A stretch of 13,897 nucleotides of DNA from NCBI GenBank assembly GCA_035443945.1, contig DAOMNQ010000073.1:1-13897 (forward strand), read 5' to 3'. Source of the stretch: CAADGN01 sp035443945 (GTDB lineage: Bacteria; Planctomycetota; Phycisphaerae; Phycisphaerales; UBA1924). The notes beneath the pieces were generated by a model. That model had not been told where the DNA came from. It saw only the letters and a program-made list of their open reading frames with translations, and searched no databases. Below, one piece after another: positions 1 to 6,780 of the stretch. Position 1 is the stretch's first letter; each line of letters opens with the position of its first letter. Made by a program: the position numbers and the translations under genes.

Positions 1-1114
1 CCTGCCCGCGTTCCTGCACCCGCCCGCGTACTACGCTATCCGCACGGCGGCCGCACTGCCGCTGGTCCTGCCGCCGCGCGAGAGCATCCGCTGCGCCCGC
101 GACCTCGGGCGGCGCTGGGCCGGCGCGCCGATAAATCGGTCGCGCCTCCGCCGTGCCGCCGCCAACCTCGCGTTCGTCTACCCGGACCGGGACGAGGATC
201 GTCGCCTCGCGCTGGCGGTGCGGGCCTACGAACACCTGTTCATGCTGGGCGTGGAAGTCGCGCTCACGCCCCGGCTGATGAACGAGGAGGGCTGGCTCCG
301 CCACGTCGAACTCGACCGGGTGGACGGCGCCCTTCGCGCGCTCATGTGCGGCCGGCCCACGGTGATGATCACCGGGCACTGCGGCAACTGGGAGTTGCTG
401 GGCTACGTGGTCGCGTTGCTGGGCTACCCGGTGCACGCGCTCTATCGCCCGCTGGACTTGCGCCCGCTCGACCGGTGGCTGCGCCAGAGCCGGGAGCGTC
501 GAGGCATGACCCTGGTGGACAAGTTCGGCGCGATGCACGCGATGCCGCGGATTCTGCAGCAGGGCGCGCCGATGGGCATCGTCGCCGACCAGAACGCGGG
601 CGACCGGGGCATGTTCGTCCCGTTCTTCGGGCGGCTGGCCTCGACCTACAAGTCCATCGGCCTGCTGGCGATCCAGTTCCGCACGCCGGTCGTCGTGGGG
701 CAGGCGCGCCGACTCGGGTGGAACGACGTGCACGACCGGCCCGTCGAGCACGGCTTCAGCGCGGGCGAGCGCGCCCGCGACGACTGCGGCGTCCGATATC
801 GCATCGAGATGGTGGACGAGATCATGCCCGAGGAGTGGGAGTCGCAGCCCGACCCGCTCTTCTACCTGACGGCGCGGTACCGCCGCGCGATCGAGACGAT
901 GATCCGCTCCGCGCCCGAGCAATACCTGTGGATGCACCGCATCTGGAAGAGCCGACCGCGACACGAGCGAGAGGGCAGGCCATTCCCGCCCGTCCTGCGA
1001 GAGAAACTCCGCGCCCTGCCCTGGATGACGGAGGACGAGGCGGCGCGGATCGAGGAGCAGTCCGCCCGGGACGCGGCCTTTTTGGCGCAGCACGGGCTGG
1101 ATCGCCTGCCCTGA
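1..1114 (+). CDS. LpxL/HtrB-type lysophospholipid (lipid A) acyltransferase, 5'-truncated
   Basis: The reading frame is open from base 2 to the TGA at 1112-1114, giving about 370 visible residues. It starts outside the window; the family is usually 290-330 aa, so little is probably missing. The first residues (PAYYAIRTAAALPLVLPP) look like the N-terminal hydrophobic anchor, and 'RRAAANLAFVYPD' matches the family's RRNL..aFP segment. The family catalytic HX4(D/E) motif is present as GHCGNWE (His codon at 377-379), followed by an ADQNAG motif and the C-terminal YLWMHRIWKSRP signature. Enzymes of this family transfer acyl chains from acyl-ACP to lipid A precursors or related glycolipids at the inner face of the cytoplasmic membrane. 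A GTG at 218 is an internal codon, not the start, because upstream residues fit the family. The exact acceptor cannot be told. The O-antigen ligase and glycosyltransferase nearby suggest an LPS-like outer membrane. Confidence 0.88.
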   Translation, partial: LPAFLHPPAYYAIRTAAALPLVLPPRESIRCARDLGRRWAGAPINRSRLRRAAANLAFVYPDRDEDRRLALAVRAYEHLFMLGVEVALTPRLMNEEGWLRHVELDRVDGALRALMCGRPTVMITGHCGNWELLGYVVALLGYPVHALYRPLDLRPLDRWLRQSRERRGMTLVDKFGAMHAMPRILQQGAPMGIVADQNAGDRGMFVPFFGRLASTYKSIGLLAIQFRTPVVVGQARRLGWNDVHDRPVEHGFSAGERARDDCGVRYRIEMVDEIMPEEWESQPDPLFYLTARYRRAIETMIRSAPEQYLWMHRIWKSRPRHEREGRPFPPVLREKLRALPWMTEDEAARIEEQSARDAAFLAQHGLDRLP

Positions 1115-1129
1115 CCGGGAGGTTTTCGC

Positions 1130-1158
1130 TTGCGTGCGGTGGCACGCCGTGATTCAAT
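1130..1158 (+). promoter_or_regulatory. Possible sigma70-type promoter of the response regulator
   Basis: TTGCGT (1130-1135) and TTCAAT (1153-1158) are separated by 17 nt and lie about 70 nt upstream of the response-regulator start. Both boxes are weak matches (3/6 and 4/6). Between it and the start, the octamer GGGACGGA occurs twice, 20 bp apart (about 1189 and 1209). Confidence 0.25.
1132..1147. terminator. GC-rich hairpin after the acyltransferase, terminator or operator
   Basis: A perfect inverted repeat, GCGTGC / GCACGC with a 4-nt loop, begins 18 nt after the acyltransferase stop. No T-tract follows, so it is not a classical intrinsic terminator. It also overlaps the spacer of a possible promoter for the downstream response regulator and could be an operator instead. 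Confidence 0.3.
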
Positions 1159-1227
1159 GATGCACAGACCGCAACCCGCGCGGCGGGTGGGACGGATGAA
1201 GGACGGGCGGGACGGAAGGAGTGTTGG

Positions 1228-1637
1228 ATGATGACCAGTACCCGGCATCGGCTCGACGACGTGCGCGTGCTGATCGTGGACGACGACCGCGACGTGCTGG
1301 AGTCGATCGACGCGGCGTTCCGGGCGAGGGGGCGCAGACGCTGCTCGCCTCGGACGGCAACAAGGCCGTGGACCTCTGCCGCGACGACCCGCCCGACCTT
1401 GTCGTGCTCGACATGATGCTGCCGGGGCGCTCCGGGTTCCTCGCGCTCGAGCGGATCAAGGGGCGCGAGGACAGCCCGCTGGTCATCATGGTGACGGCCA
1501 ACGAGGGCAAACGCCACCAGGCCTACGCCGAGAGCCTCGGCGTGGACGGCTACCTGCTCAAGCCCGTGCCGCTCGAGAAACTCCTCGACGCGGCCGTCGC
1601 GCTCATCGACGCCCGGGACGCGGAGGAGGAGGACTGA
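1228..1637 (+). CDS. Single-domain response regulator (CheY-like receiver), apparent frameshift
   Basis: The N-terminal half is read from ATG 1228, preceded 6 nt upstream by AAGGAG. It gives VRVLIVDDDRDVLESIDAAF, with the acidic cluster that binds Mg2+. The C-terminal half is read in the -1 frame from about 1326: LLASDGNKAV, then LVVLDMMLPG with the phosphoacceptor Asp, MVTANEG with the conserved Thr, and GYLLKPVP with the conserved Lys. Together they make one complete receiver domain of about 136 aa with no output domain. Adding one G to the five-G run at 1328-1332 joins the halves as FRARGAQTLLASDG, which fits the family consensus well. A one-base loss, most simply a homopolymer sequencing error, is therefore likely; a true pseudogene cannot be excluded. 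The protein would receive phosphate from an unlinked histidine kinase; no kinase is adjacent. The acidic EEED tail is at the end. Confidence 0.8.
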
Positions 1638-1670
1638 ACGCTCGCTCCGCACCGGGGGCGGTGGCGCGGG

Positions 1671-1676
1671 TAGAGT
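1671..1676 (+). promoter_or_regulatory. -10-like TAGAGT before the 108-aa gene
   Basis: TAGAGT in the gap after the response regulator has the TANNNT form of a -10 element and would give a leader of about 43 nt to the GTG at 1726. I see no good -35 box. It is similar to TANNNT elements before other genes here (4982, 9495, 13254). Confidence 0.25.
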
Positions 1677-1725
1677 GGGCGTCGCCGCCGAACGGGGACG
1701 CACCCGGGGCGACGGGAGCGCAGCG

Positions 1726-2052
1726 GTGTCCACGCCTCGCATGGTGGTGCTGATGAACTCGAAGAGCGGCGCGCCGGGCGAGTCGGCGCCCCTGGGACGG
1801 CGTGCCGAGATCGTCGATTCGCTCGGGCGCTTCAACACCCACAGCGACGGCTCCGGGAAGGCGGTGGCGTTCGGGACCGACCGGCTCTACGGCCCGGGCT
1901 TCGTCGTCGAGATGCCCACCGGGCAGGACGAACTGGCGCAGGTCATGGTCTCGATCGGCGACGCCGATACGGCATGGCCCGTGCTCTCGCGCATGTGCAA
2001 GACCCTGGGGTGGCGCATGGTCGATCCCGATTCCGGGCGGTCGTTCTTCTGA
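1726..2052 (+). CDS. Small conserved-looking hypothetical protein (108 aa)
   Basis: I do not recognise this family. The GTG at 1726 is chosen because GGGAG at 1714-1718 sits 7 nt upstream; an ATG at 1741 is the alternative, and a GTG at 1675 lacks a ribosome site. The 108-aa product has no signal peptide and no membrane segment, so it is probably cytoplasmic. It has mixed alpha/beta character: an N-terminal MVVLMNSKSG strand-like segment, a middle GKAVAFGTDRLYGPGFVVEM segment, and a C-terminal helix followed by GWRMVDPDSGRSFF. One cysteine only. Its stop lies 13 nt before the start of the FmdB-like gene, so the two are very likely cotranscribed and may act together. Confidence 0.75.
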   Translation: MSTPRMVVLMNSKSGAPGESAPLGRRAEIVDSLGRFNTHSDGSGKAVAFGTDRLYGPGFVVEMPTGQDELAQVMVSIGDADTAWPVLSRMCKTLGWRMVDPDSGRSFF

Positions 2053-2065
2053 GGAGCGCAGCACG

Positions 2066-2362
2066 ATGCCCACCTATGTCTACGAAGTCATGGATGCGAA
2101 GGGCAACGGCACGGGGCGCACGTTCGAGTGGGTGCAGCCGATGTCGGCCGCCGCGCTCACGAAGCACCCGGAGACGGGCGAGCCGGTGCGCCGCGTGCCG
2201 CAGGCGCCGATGATCGCGGGCAAGTGGTCCGGCGCGCCCGGCAAGGGCAAACTGAGCGACGCGAACCTCGACCGGCTGGGGTTCACGAAGTACCAGCGCT
2301 CGGGCGACGGCGTGTACGAGAAGCGCGCCGGCAAGGGGCCGCGCACGATCACGCGGGATTGA
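2066..2362 (+). CDS. FmdB-like zinc-ribbon-fold protein lacking all cysteines
   Basis: The 98-aa product opens with MPTYVYEV, the hallmark start of the FmdB/zinc-ribbon family (normally MPTYEYRC.xCG), and has TFEWVQPMSAAALTKHPETG, corresponding to the usual 'FEvfQsMs...L..CPeCG'. The positions that are normally CxxC pairs are replaced (KHPETGEPV in place of CPECGGPV), and the protein contains no cysteine at all, so it cannot bind zinc in the usual way. The C-terminal half (LSDANLDRLGFTKYQRSGDG) resembles extensions seen in longer FmdB relatives. The family was named as a putative regulator but its function is not established. The start has GAGGAG about 9 nt upstream. Its last 14 bases overlap the end of the convergent glycosyltransferase gene. 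Confidence 0.75.
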   Translation: MPTYVYEVMDAKGNGTGRTFEWVQPMSAAALTKHPETGEPVRRVPQAPMIAGKWSGAPGKGKLSDANLDRLGFTKYQRSGDGVYEKRAGKGPRTITRD

Positions 2363-3511
2363 GCGGCGGCGCGGCGCGGGAATCGACGAGCAGCGAGACG
2401 AGCCGGTCGGCCAGCGCGTCGAGCGAGAGTTCCGGCGCCAGGGCGAGCGCTGCGTTGCCGGCGCATGCGTGCGTGTCCGGCTCGAGGGCGGCGTCGATGG
2501 CGTCCTGCCAGCCTGTCGGCGTTGGGCCGTCGATGAGCGCGCCGGGACGGTCGTCGGGAGCAAGGGCAACCAGTTCCGCGCCGGGCGCGTCGGATCGGGC
2601 GAGCACGGGGCGCGCCGAACGGATCGCGTCGCACACGAAGCGGCCTGTAGTGATGCCCGCGGGCGCCGCGAAAGGTGCGACTGCAAGATCGGCGGCCGCG
2701 AAGAGCGCGTCCATCCGGGCCGTCGCGCCGATCAGCCGGACGCGCTCGACCATCCCGGCCCGCTCGGCGGCCTTGTGCAGCCGGTAGCCGCGGTACGCGG
2801 GCGCGACGACCACCGGCCGAGATTCGGCCGCGGCCGCGCCCGCGAGAAACTCGTGCAGCCCCGGCCGGTCGAGGTGGATGCCGGAGAGCAGGATCACGCG
2901 GTCGTGCTCGTGCAGGCCGAGTGTTCGGCGAGCGTGCGCGCGCAGGCGCGAGTCGCGCTCCGCGTCAGGGAGCGGCAGGNNNNNNNNNNCGCAAAGCCCA
3001 GGCCCGTGCAGCCGCCGGGCAGTTCGCCGTCCGGGGCGTTCAGAGCGCCGCGGATCGTGCCGGAGCGTGCCGCGGCGGCGCGGGCCTGCCGCTCGGCGAA
3101 CGCCGCGTGCGCCAGCCACGGGCGGTCGGCGAGGTACGCCGCCATCGAGCCGGGCGACGAGCGACGCAGCAGCAGGTTCGCGCGCAGAGCGGCGATCGTC
3201 GGCGGGCCGAGCGGGATCCACAGGTCGCCGGGCGCGAAGTGCGTGAGCGAGATGCACGCCCGGTCCGCATGGCGTGCGCGCACCGCGCTGGCCCATCGGG
3301 CGAAGCGCAGCGGGTGGGCATGGCGTGCGGTTCGCCGCTCGTCGCGCACCAGCACGCGCAACAGAGCGAAGTCGGCGGGGTCGTCCGCGCCGTCGCAGGC
3401 GACGACAACATCATGCCCGCGGGCATCGAGCGTGCGAGCAAGGTCGGCCGCCCACGCGGTCGGCGACCACGGGTGGCGCTCGGCGTAGTCGGCGAGGAGA
3501 AGGCACTTCAC
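2349..3511 (-). CDS. GT-B fold (GT4-like) glycosyltransferase, interrupted by assembly gap
   Basis: The N-terminal domain starts at GTG 3511 with VKCLLLADYAERHPWSPTAW, a typical GT-B opening, followed by DLARTLDARGHDVVVACDG. The C-terminal domain has a nucleotide-sugar-binding Rossmann pattern: VILLSGIHLDRPGLHEFL, VRLIGATARMDALFAAADLAVAPF, then GRFVCDAIRSARPVLARSD, the region that holds the donor-binding Glu/Gly motif in GT4 enzymes. The start is fixed by the GTGA overlap with the stop of the O-antigen ligase gene, a translational-coupling arrangement. Ten Ns at 2980-2989 split the gene and the two halves are in different frames, so the true gap must be 2 modulo 3 in length (for example 8, 11 or 14 nt). 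Given the neighbour, it probably adds a sugar to an exported polysaccharide or glycolipid; donor and acceptor are unknown. Confidence 0.82.
2980..2989. other. Assembly gap (10 N)
   Basis: Ten undetermined bases lie between the two domains of the glycosyltransferase gene. A run of exactly ten suggests a scaffolding placeholder. The coding frame does not match across it, so the length is not literal. Confidence 0.97.
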
Positions 3512-4860
3512 GCGGCACGCTCGGGATGCGGGGGACGCCACGGCAGCGCCAGCAGCGTCAGTGCGCCGAGGATCGCGCAGGTCTGCGCGTTCATGTGCAC
3601 CACGTCGAACGCGCTCACGAGCAGCAGCCCGACGAGCGACCAGAACGGGCCCTCGGCGTAGCCCGGGGGACCGTCGCCGGGCTGACGGCGCGACGCCCCG
3701 CGCAGCACGGCGGCGACAAACGCGAGTGCAATGAGCAGCCCCGGCAGGCCGGCCGTCGCGGCGGTGTGCAGCAGGGCGTTATGGGCGTGATCGTGCACCG
3801 AGCGAGTTGCCGGATCCACGCCCTGCGAGGACAGGTGTTGCTCGACCCACCGCCTGTACCCGCCCGCGCCCGTGCCCGTAAGCGGTCGCTCGGCGAACGC
3901 GGCCGCCGCCCAACCGGCCATGGCGATCCGCGCCCCCGTATCCGAGTTGTACTCCCCGTCGCGCAGCGCAGCGGTCACTTCCGCCCGCGCGGTCACGATG
4001 CGGTCGCGCAGCGCCTGACCGCCGAGCGTCCACGCGCCCGCGCACGCGGCGACCACGAGCACGCCCGCGGCGGCGCCCGCGAGCGCAAGCCCGCGCCACC
4101 GCGCGACGCGCCATCCGGCCGCGAGCGCCACCAGCACGACGAGCGCGGCCGCGGCGATCCACGCGCCGCGCGTCCCCGTCGCAGCGATACCGGCGAGCGA
4201 GGCGAGCGAGCCTGCAACGCCGAGCGCACGCCACTTCCCGCGCCCCCACGCGGCGGCGGGCAGGTGCAGTCCGAGCGCGGCCGTCAGGATCGACCCGCCG
4301 ACGACCGGGTCCCACCACCCCGAGTTGCGCCCCGGCAGTCGCGGCCAGGTGAGCCACTCAACGCCCAGCGCGCCGCCGACCGCGTGCCCGACCTGCGAGA
4401 GTTGCCCGAGCGCGATGCCGAGCGCGAGCGCCCCGAGCAGCAGCGAACGCCGCTCGACGACTGGCCACAGGCAGACGATCGCGCCGAACCAGCGTGCGTG
4501 GCTGTACTGGTCGAAGCCCCTGGCGGGGTCATCGCTCCAGAGCAGCGAGAGCGCGCCCCACGCCGCCCACGCGAGAATGAGGACGACCGGAGGCTGAACG
4601 AGCAATCGCGGCAGCGTGCCGACGTGCCGGTGGATGCGGATAAGGAACGCGCAGGCGAGCGGGATGCCGGCAAGTTCCGAAACGCTGATCGGCCCGCCGA
4701 GGCAGAGGCACCACAGCACGGCCATCGCGGTGTGAACCCCCAGGCCGTGCCGGTCGATCGCTCTCTGCCGGGCGAAGGGGCGGACGGCCCAGGCGGGGTC
4801 GATCCACGGGGCGTCGAGCCAGCGGAGGGGCGATCGCCGGGGATGGGCTTCGAGGGCCAT
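3508..4860 (-). CDS. O-antigen ligase/polymerase family (Wzy_C) membrane protein
   Basis: The 450-aa product from ATG 4860 has about ten hydrophobic segments and the Wzy_C features shared by WaaL O-antigen ligases and Wzy polymerases. These are TGTRGAWIAAAAL (residues about 228-240), PLTGTGAGGYRRW (326-338) in the large extracytoplasmic loop, and HDHAHNALL (356-364), whose His is the position important for ligation in WaaL. It acts in the cytoplasmic membrane, either joining undecaprenyl-linked glycan to an acceptor or polymerising repeat units; the sequence does not separate these. The reading frame stays open far upstream, but that is antisense to the coiled-coil gene and is discarded. No ribosome site is visible before 4860, so the start is uncertain. 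The stop overlaps the next gene's GTG start (GTGA), showing an operon with the glycosyltransferase. Confidence 0.83.
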   Translation of the reverse strand: MALEAHPRRSPLRWLDAPWIDPAWAVRPFARQRAIDRHGLGVHTAMAVLWCLCLGGPISVSELAGIPLACAFLIRIHRHVGTLPRLLVQPPVVLILAWAAWGALSLLWSDDPARGFDQYSHARWFGAIVCLWPVVERRSLLLGALALGIALGQLSQVGHAVGGALGVEWLTWPRLPGRNSGWWDPVVGGSILTAALGLHLPAAAWGRGKWRALGVAGSLASLAGIAATGTRGAWIAAAALVVLVALAAGWRVARWRGLALAGAAAGVLVVAACAGAWTLGGQALRDRIVTARAEVTAALRDGEYNSDTGARIAMAGWAAAAFAERPLTGTGAGGYRRWVEQHLSSQGVDPATRSVHDHAHNALLHTAATAGLPGLLIALAFVAAVLRGASRRQPGDGPPGYAEGPFWSLVGLLLVSAFDVVHMNAQTCAILGALTLLALPWRPPHPERAA

Positions 4861-4900
4861 GCGGGGACCATCTTGGGGCCGGGCGTGCCGATCGGCAAGC

Positions 4901-4941
4901 GGGAGGGGGGTTTGGGGGGATTCGGGGCAACCATCGGGGGG
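4901..4941 (+). promoter_or_regulatory. G-quadruplex-forming motif in divergent intergenic region
   Basis: Five runs of 3-6 guanines (4901-4903, 4905-4910, 4914-4919, 4924-4927, 4936-4941) with loops of 1, 3, 4 and 8 nt lie on the plus strand between the divergent O-antigen ligase and coiled-coil genes. The first four runs meet the usual G3+N1-7 pattern. It could affect transcription of either gene; the C-rich complement would be in the ligase leader RNA. Confidence 0.55.
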
Positions 4942-4981
4942 TGAAAACGAACAATTGGGGCGGTACGGCAGTCCGATGGAG

Positions 4982-4987
4982 TAGGCT
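4982..4987 (+). promoter_or_regulatory. -10-like TAGGCT before the coiled-coil gene
   Basis: TAGGCT would place a start site near 4995, giving a leader of about 22 nt that carries AAGGAG at 5003-5008 before the ATG at 5017. TTGGGG at 4955-4960 is a possible -35 box but the 21-nt spacing is too long, so support is weak. Confidence 0.25.
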
Positions 4988-5016
4988 GGGGGGATCGGAC
5001 GCAAGGAGCGGCAGCC

Positions 5017-6780
5017 ATGGACGAAGTCCGGCGGGTCTTGGCGGCGGCGGGGCGAAGGCTGTTCCTGGTTCGGCTGCTGGCGTCGCTGACGATGACGCTG
5101 ACGGCCGCGCTGGGCGCGCTGCTCGTGCTGCGCGTGGCGGACAAACTGGTGATCCTCGGGCTGCCGTGGCTGTGGGTGTTCGCGGCGGCGATCGGGTCGG
5201 CGGTGGTGATCGCGCTCTTGTGGAGCGTGGTTCGGCCGTTGGGCCATCTCGCGGTCGCGCGGGTGGTGGACGAGAGCGCGGGCCTGCGCCAGACGCTCAG
5301 CACCGCGCTGTGCGTCGAGCGGAGCGACGACCCGTGGTCGCGGGCGGTGGTGGAGAGCGCGGGCGAGACGGCCCGCCGCGTGGTGGTGCGGGATGCGGTG
5401 CCGATCGCCGGGCCGCGGACGTGGCCCGCGCCCGCGGTAGTGGGGCTGGTGCTGGTGGTGGTGTGGTTCGTGATGCCGCAGTTCGACCTGCGCGGCGCGC
5501 TGGCGGCGGAGCGCGAGCGCGAGCAGGAGGAGAAGGCGCTCGCGGAGGCGAAAGCGGAAGACATCCAGAGCGAGCAGAAGATCCGCGAGATGATGGCGAA
5601 GTCGAACCTTGCCGACGGACTGGGCGATGCGCTCGGCGACCGCGAGGCCGAGGTCGAGAAGCCGCAGACGGCCGAGGAAGTCCGGCGCGCGGCGATCCGC
5701 AAACTGACAAGCCTGACGGAGCGCCTCGCGGCGGAGCAGTCCGGCGAGAAGGGCCAGAAACTCGACGCGCTCCAGGAGATGCTGCGCCAGTTGCGCACGC
5801 CCGGGCGCGGACCGATGACCGAACTCTCGCGCGAACTGGCGAAGGGGAACTTCGACAAGGCCCGCCAGATGCTCGACGAACTGGCGCAGAAGATGGGCGA
5901 CGGCAGCATGTCGCCCGAGGAGCGCGAGCAACTCAAGGCCCAGATGGAGAACCTCGCCAAGCAGATGGAGCAACTGGCCGAGCAGAAGACCTCGCTCGAG
6001 CAGGCTCTGCGCCAGGCGGGGATGAGCGGCGAGCAGGCCAAGGAATCGGCCGCGAACCCGCAGGCCCTCCAGCAGGCCCTCGAGAACATGCAGAACCTCT
6101 CGCCCGAGCAGAAGCAGCAGTTGCAGCAGATGGCCGAAGCCGTCAGCAAGGCGTGCGAGTCGTGCAGCGGCCTGGGCGAGGCGATGTCGAAGATGGCCCA
6201 GGGCATGGGCCAGAGCGGCATGAGCCAGGACGGCATGTCGGGCATGGAGTCGCTCGCCGGGCAACTCAGCGAACTCGAGATGCTCTCGCAGGAGATGGGC
6301 GGCGTGAACGCCGTGATGCAGGAGGCGATGGCGCAACTCAACAAACTCGGCCAGTCGCTCGGCGAGTGCGAGTGGGGCCAGTGCTCCGGCACCGGGATGG
6401 CGGGCATGACCGGGCAGTGGCGGCCCGGCTCGAACATGGGACAGGGCATGGGTTCCGGCGGTCCGGGGCAGGGCAACGGCGACGGGCCGGAGGAAGAGGC
6501 CGCGGACTTCATGGTCAACCGCGTGAAGGCGAAGGTCCAGACGACGGCGGGGCCGATCATCGGCTCGCGGCTGGTCGAGGGCGACTCGGTGAAGGGCGAG
6601 GCGCTGGCAGAGTTCGCCACCGCGGTCGAGGTCTCGTCGCAGGAGGCGGCCGAGGCGCTCCAGACGATGCAGGTGCCGCGCGAGTACCACGGCGCGGTGA
6701 AGCACTACTTCGGCACGCTCGAAGAGCGGGTGAAGGCCGAGCGGGCGAAGAAGGAGGCCGCGGGCGATGGCGGCAAGTAG
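5017..6780 (+). CDS. Membrane-anchored long coiled-coil protein (DUF4175-like layout)
   Basis: The 587-aa product begins at ATG 5017 with AAGGAG 8 nt upstream. Hydrophobic segments lie near residues 15-40, 50-72 and 138-153. Between the second and third is a short domain, RVVDESAGLRQTLSTALCVE, resembling the N-terminal part of DUF4175-type proteins ('fd..l.lr.rlstAle'). Residues about 160-400 are a long heptad-rich Glu/Lys/Gln/Met coiled coil; 390-490 is Met-, Gln- and Gly-rich with GMG and GMS repeats and small Cys clusters (CESC; CEWGQC). The C-terminal 95 residues (from about FMVNRVKAKVQ to VPREYHGAVKHYF) look like a conserved domain. In planctomycetes similar proteins often lie near MoxR/DUF58/BatA genes, but none is in this window. 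Function is unknown; a structural or membrane-complex role is a guess. It overlaps the next gene by 14 nt. Confidence 0.8.
   Translation: MDEVRRVLAAAGRRLFLVRLLASLTMTLTAALGALLVLRVADKLVILGLPWLWVFAAAIGSAVVIALLWSVVRPLGHLAVARVVDESAGLRQTLSTALCVERSDDPWSRAVVESAGETARRVVVRDAVPIAGPRTWPAPAVVGLVLVVVWFVMPQFDLRGALAAEREREQEEKALAEAKAEDIQSEQKIREMMAKSNLADGLGDALGDREAEVEKPQTAEEVRRAAIRKLTSLTERLAAEQSGEKGQKLDALQEMLRQLRTPGRGPMTELSRELAKGNFDKARQMLDELAQKMGDGSMSPEEREQLKAQMENLAKQMEQLAEQKTSLEQALRQAGMSGEQAKESAANPQALQQALENMQNLSPEQKQQLQQMAEAVSKACESCSGLGEAMSKMAQGMGQSGMSQDGMSGMESLAGQLSELEMLSQEMGGVNAVMQEAMAQLNKLGQSLGECEWGQCSGTGMAGMTGQWRPGSNMGQGMGSGGPGQGNGDGPEEEAADFMVNRVKAKVQTTAGPIIGSRLVEGDSVKGEALAEFATAVEVSSQEAAEALQTMQVPREYHGAVKHYFGTLEERVKAERAKKEAAGDGGK

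Noticed and set aside
1320..1340. Programmed -1 frameshifting in the response regulator
   Set aside because: There is no slippery heptamer with a known downstream stimulator, and response regulators are not known to use recoding; a sequencing or assembly indel is simpler.
1675..1725. GTG 1675 as the start of the 108-aa protein
   Set aside because: No ribosome site, it overlaps a -10-like element, and the added residues are compositionally poor; GTG 1726 has GGGAG at good spacing.
3274..4944. 556-codon plus-strand open frame
   Set aside because: It is Arg/Gly/Glu low-complexity translation opposite the glycosyltransferase and ligase, which have clear family motifs.
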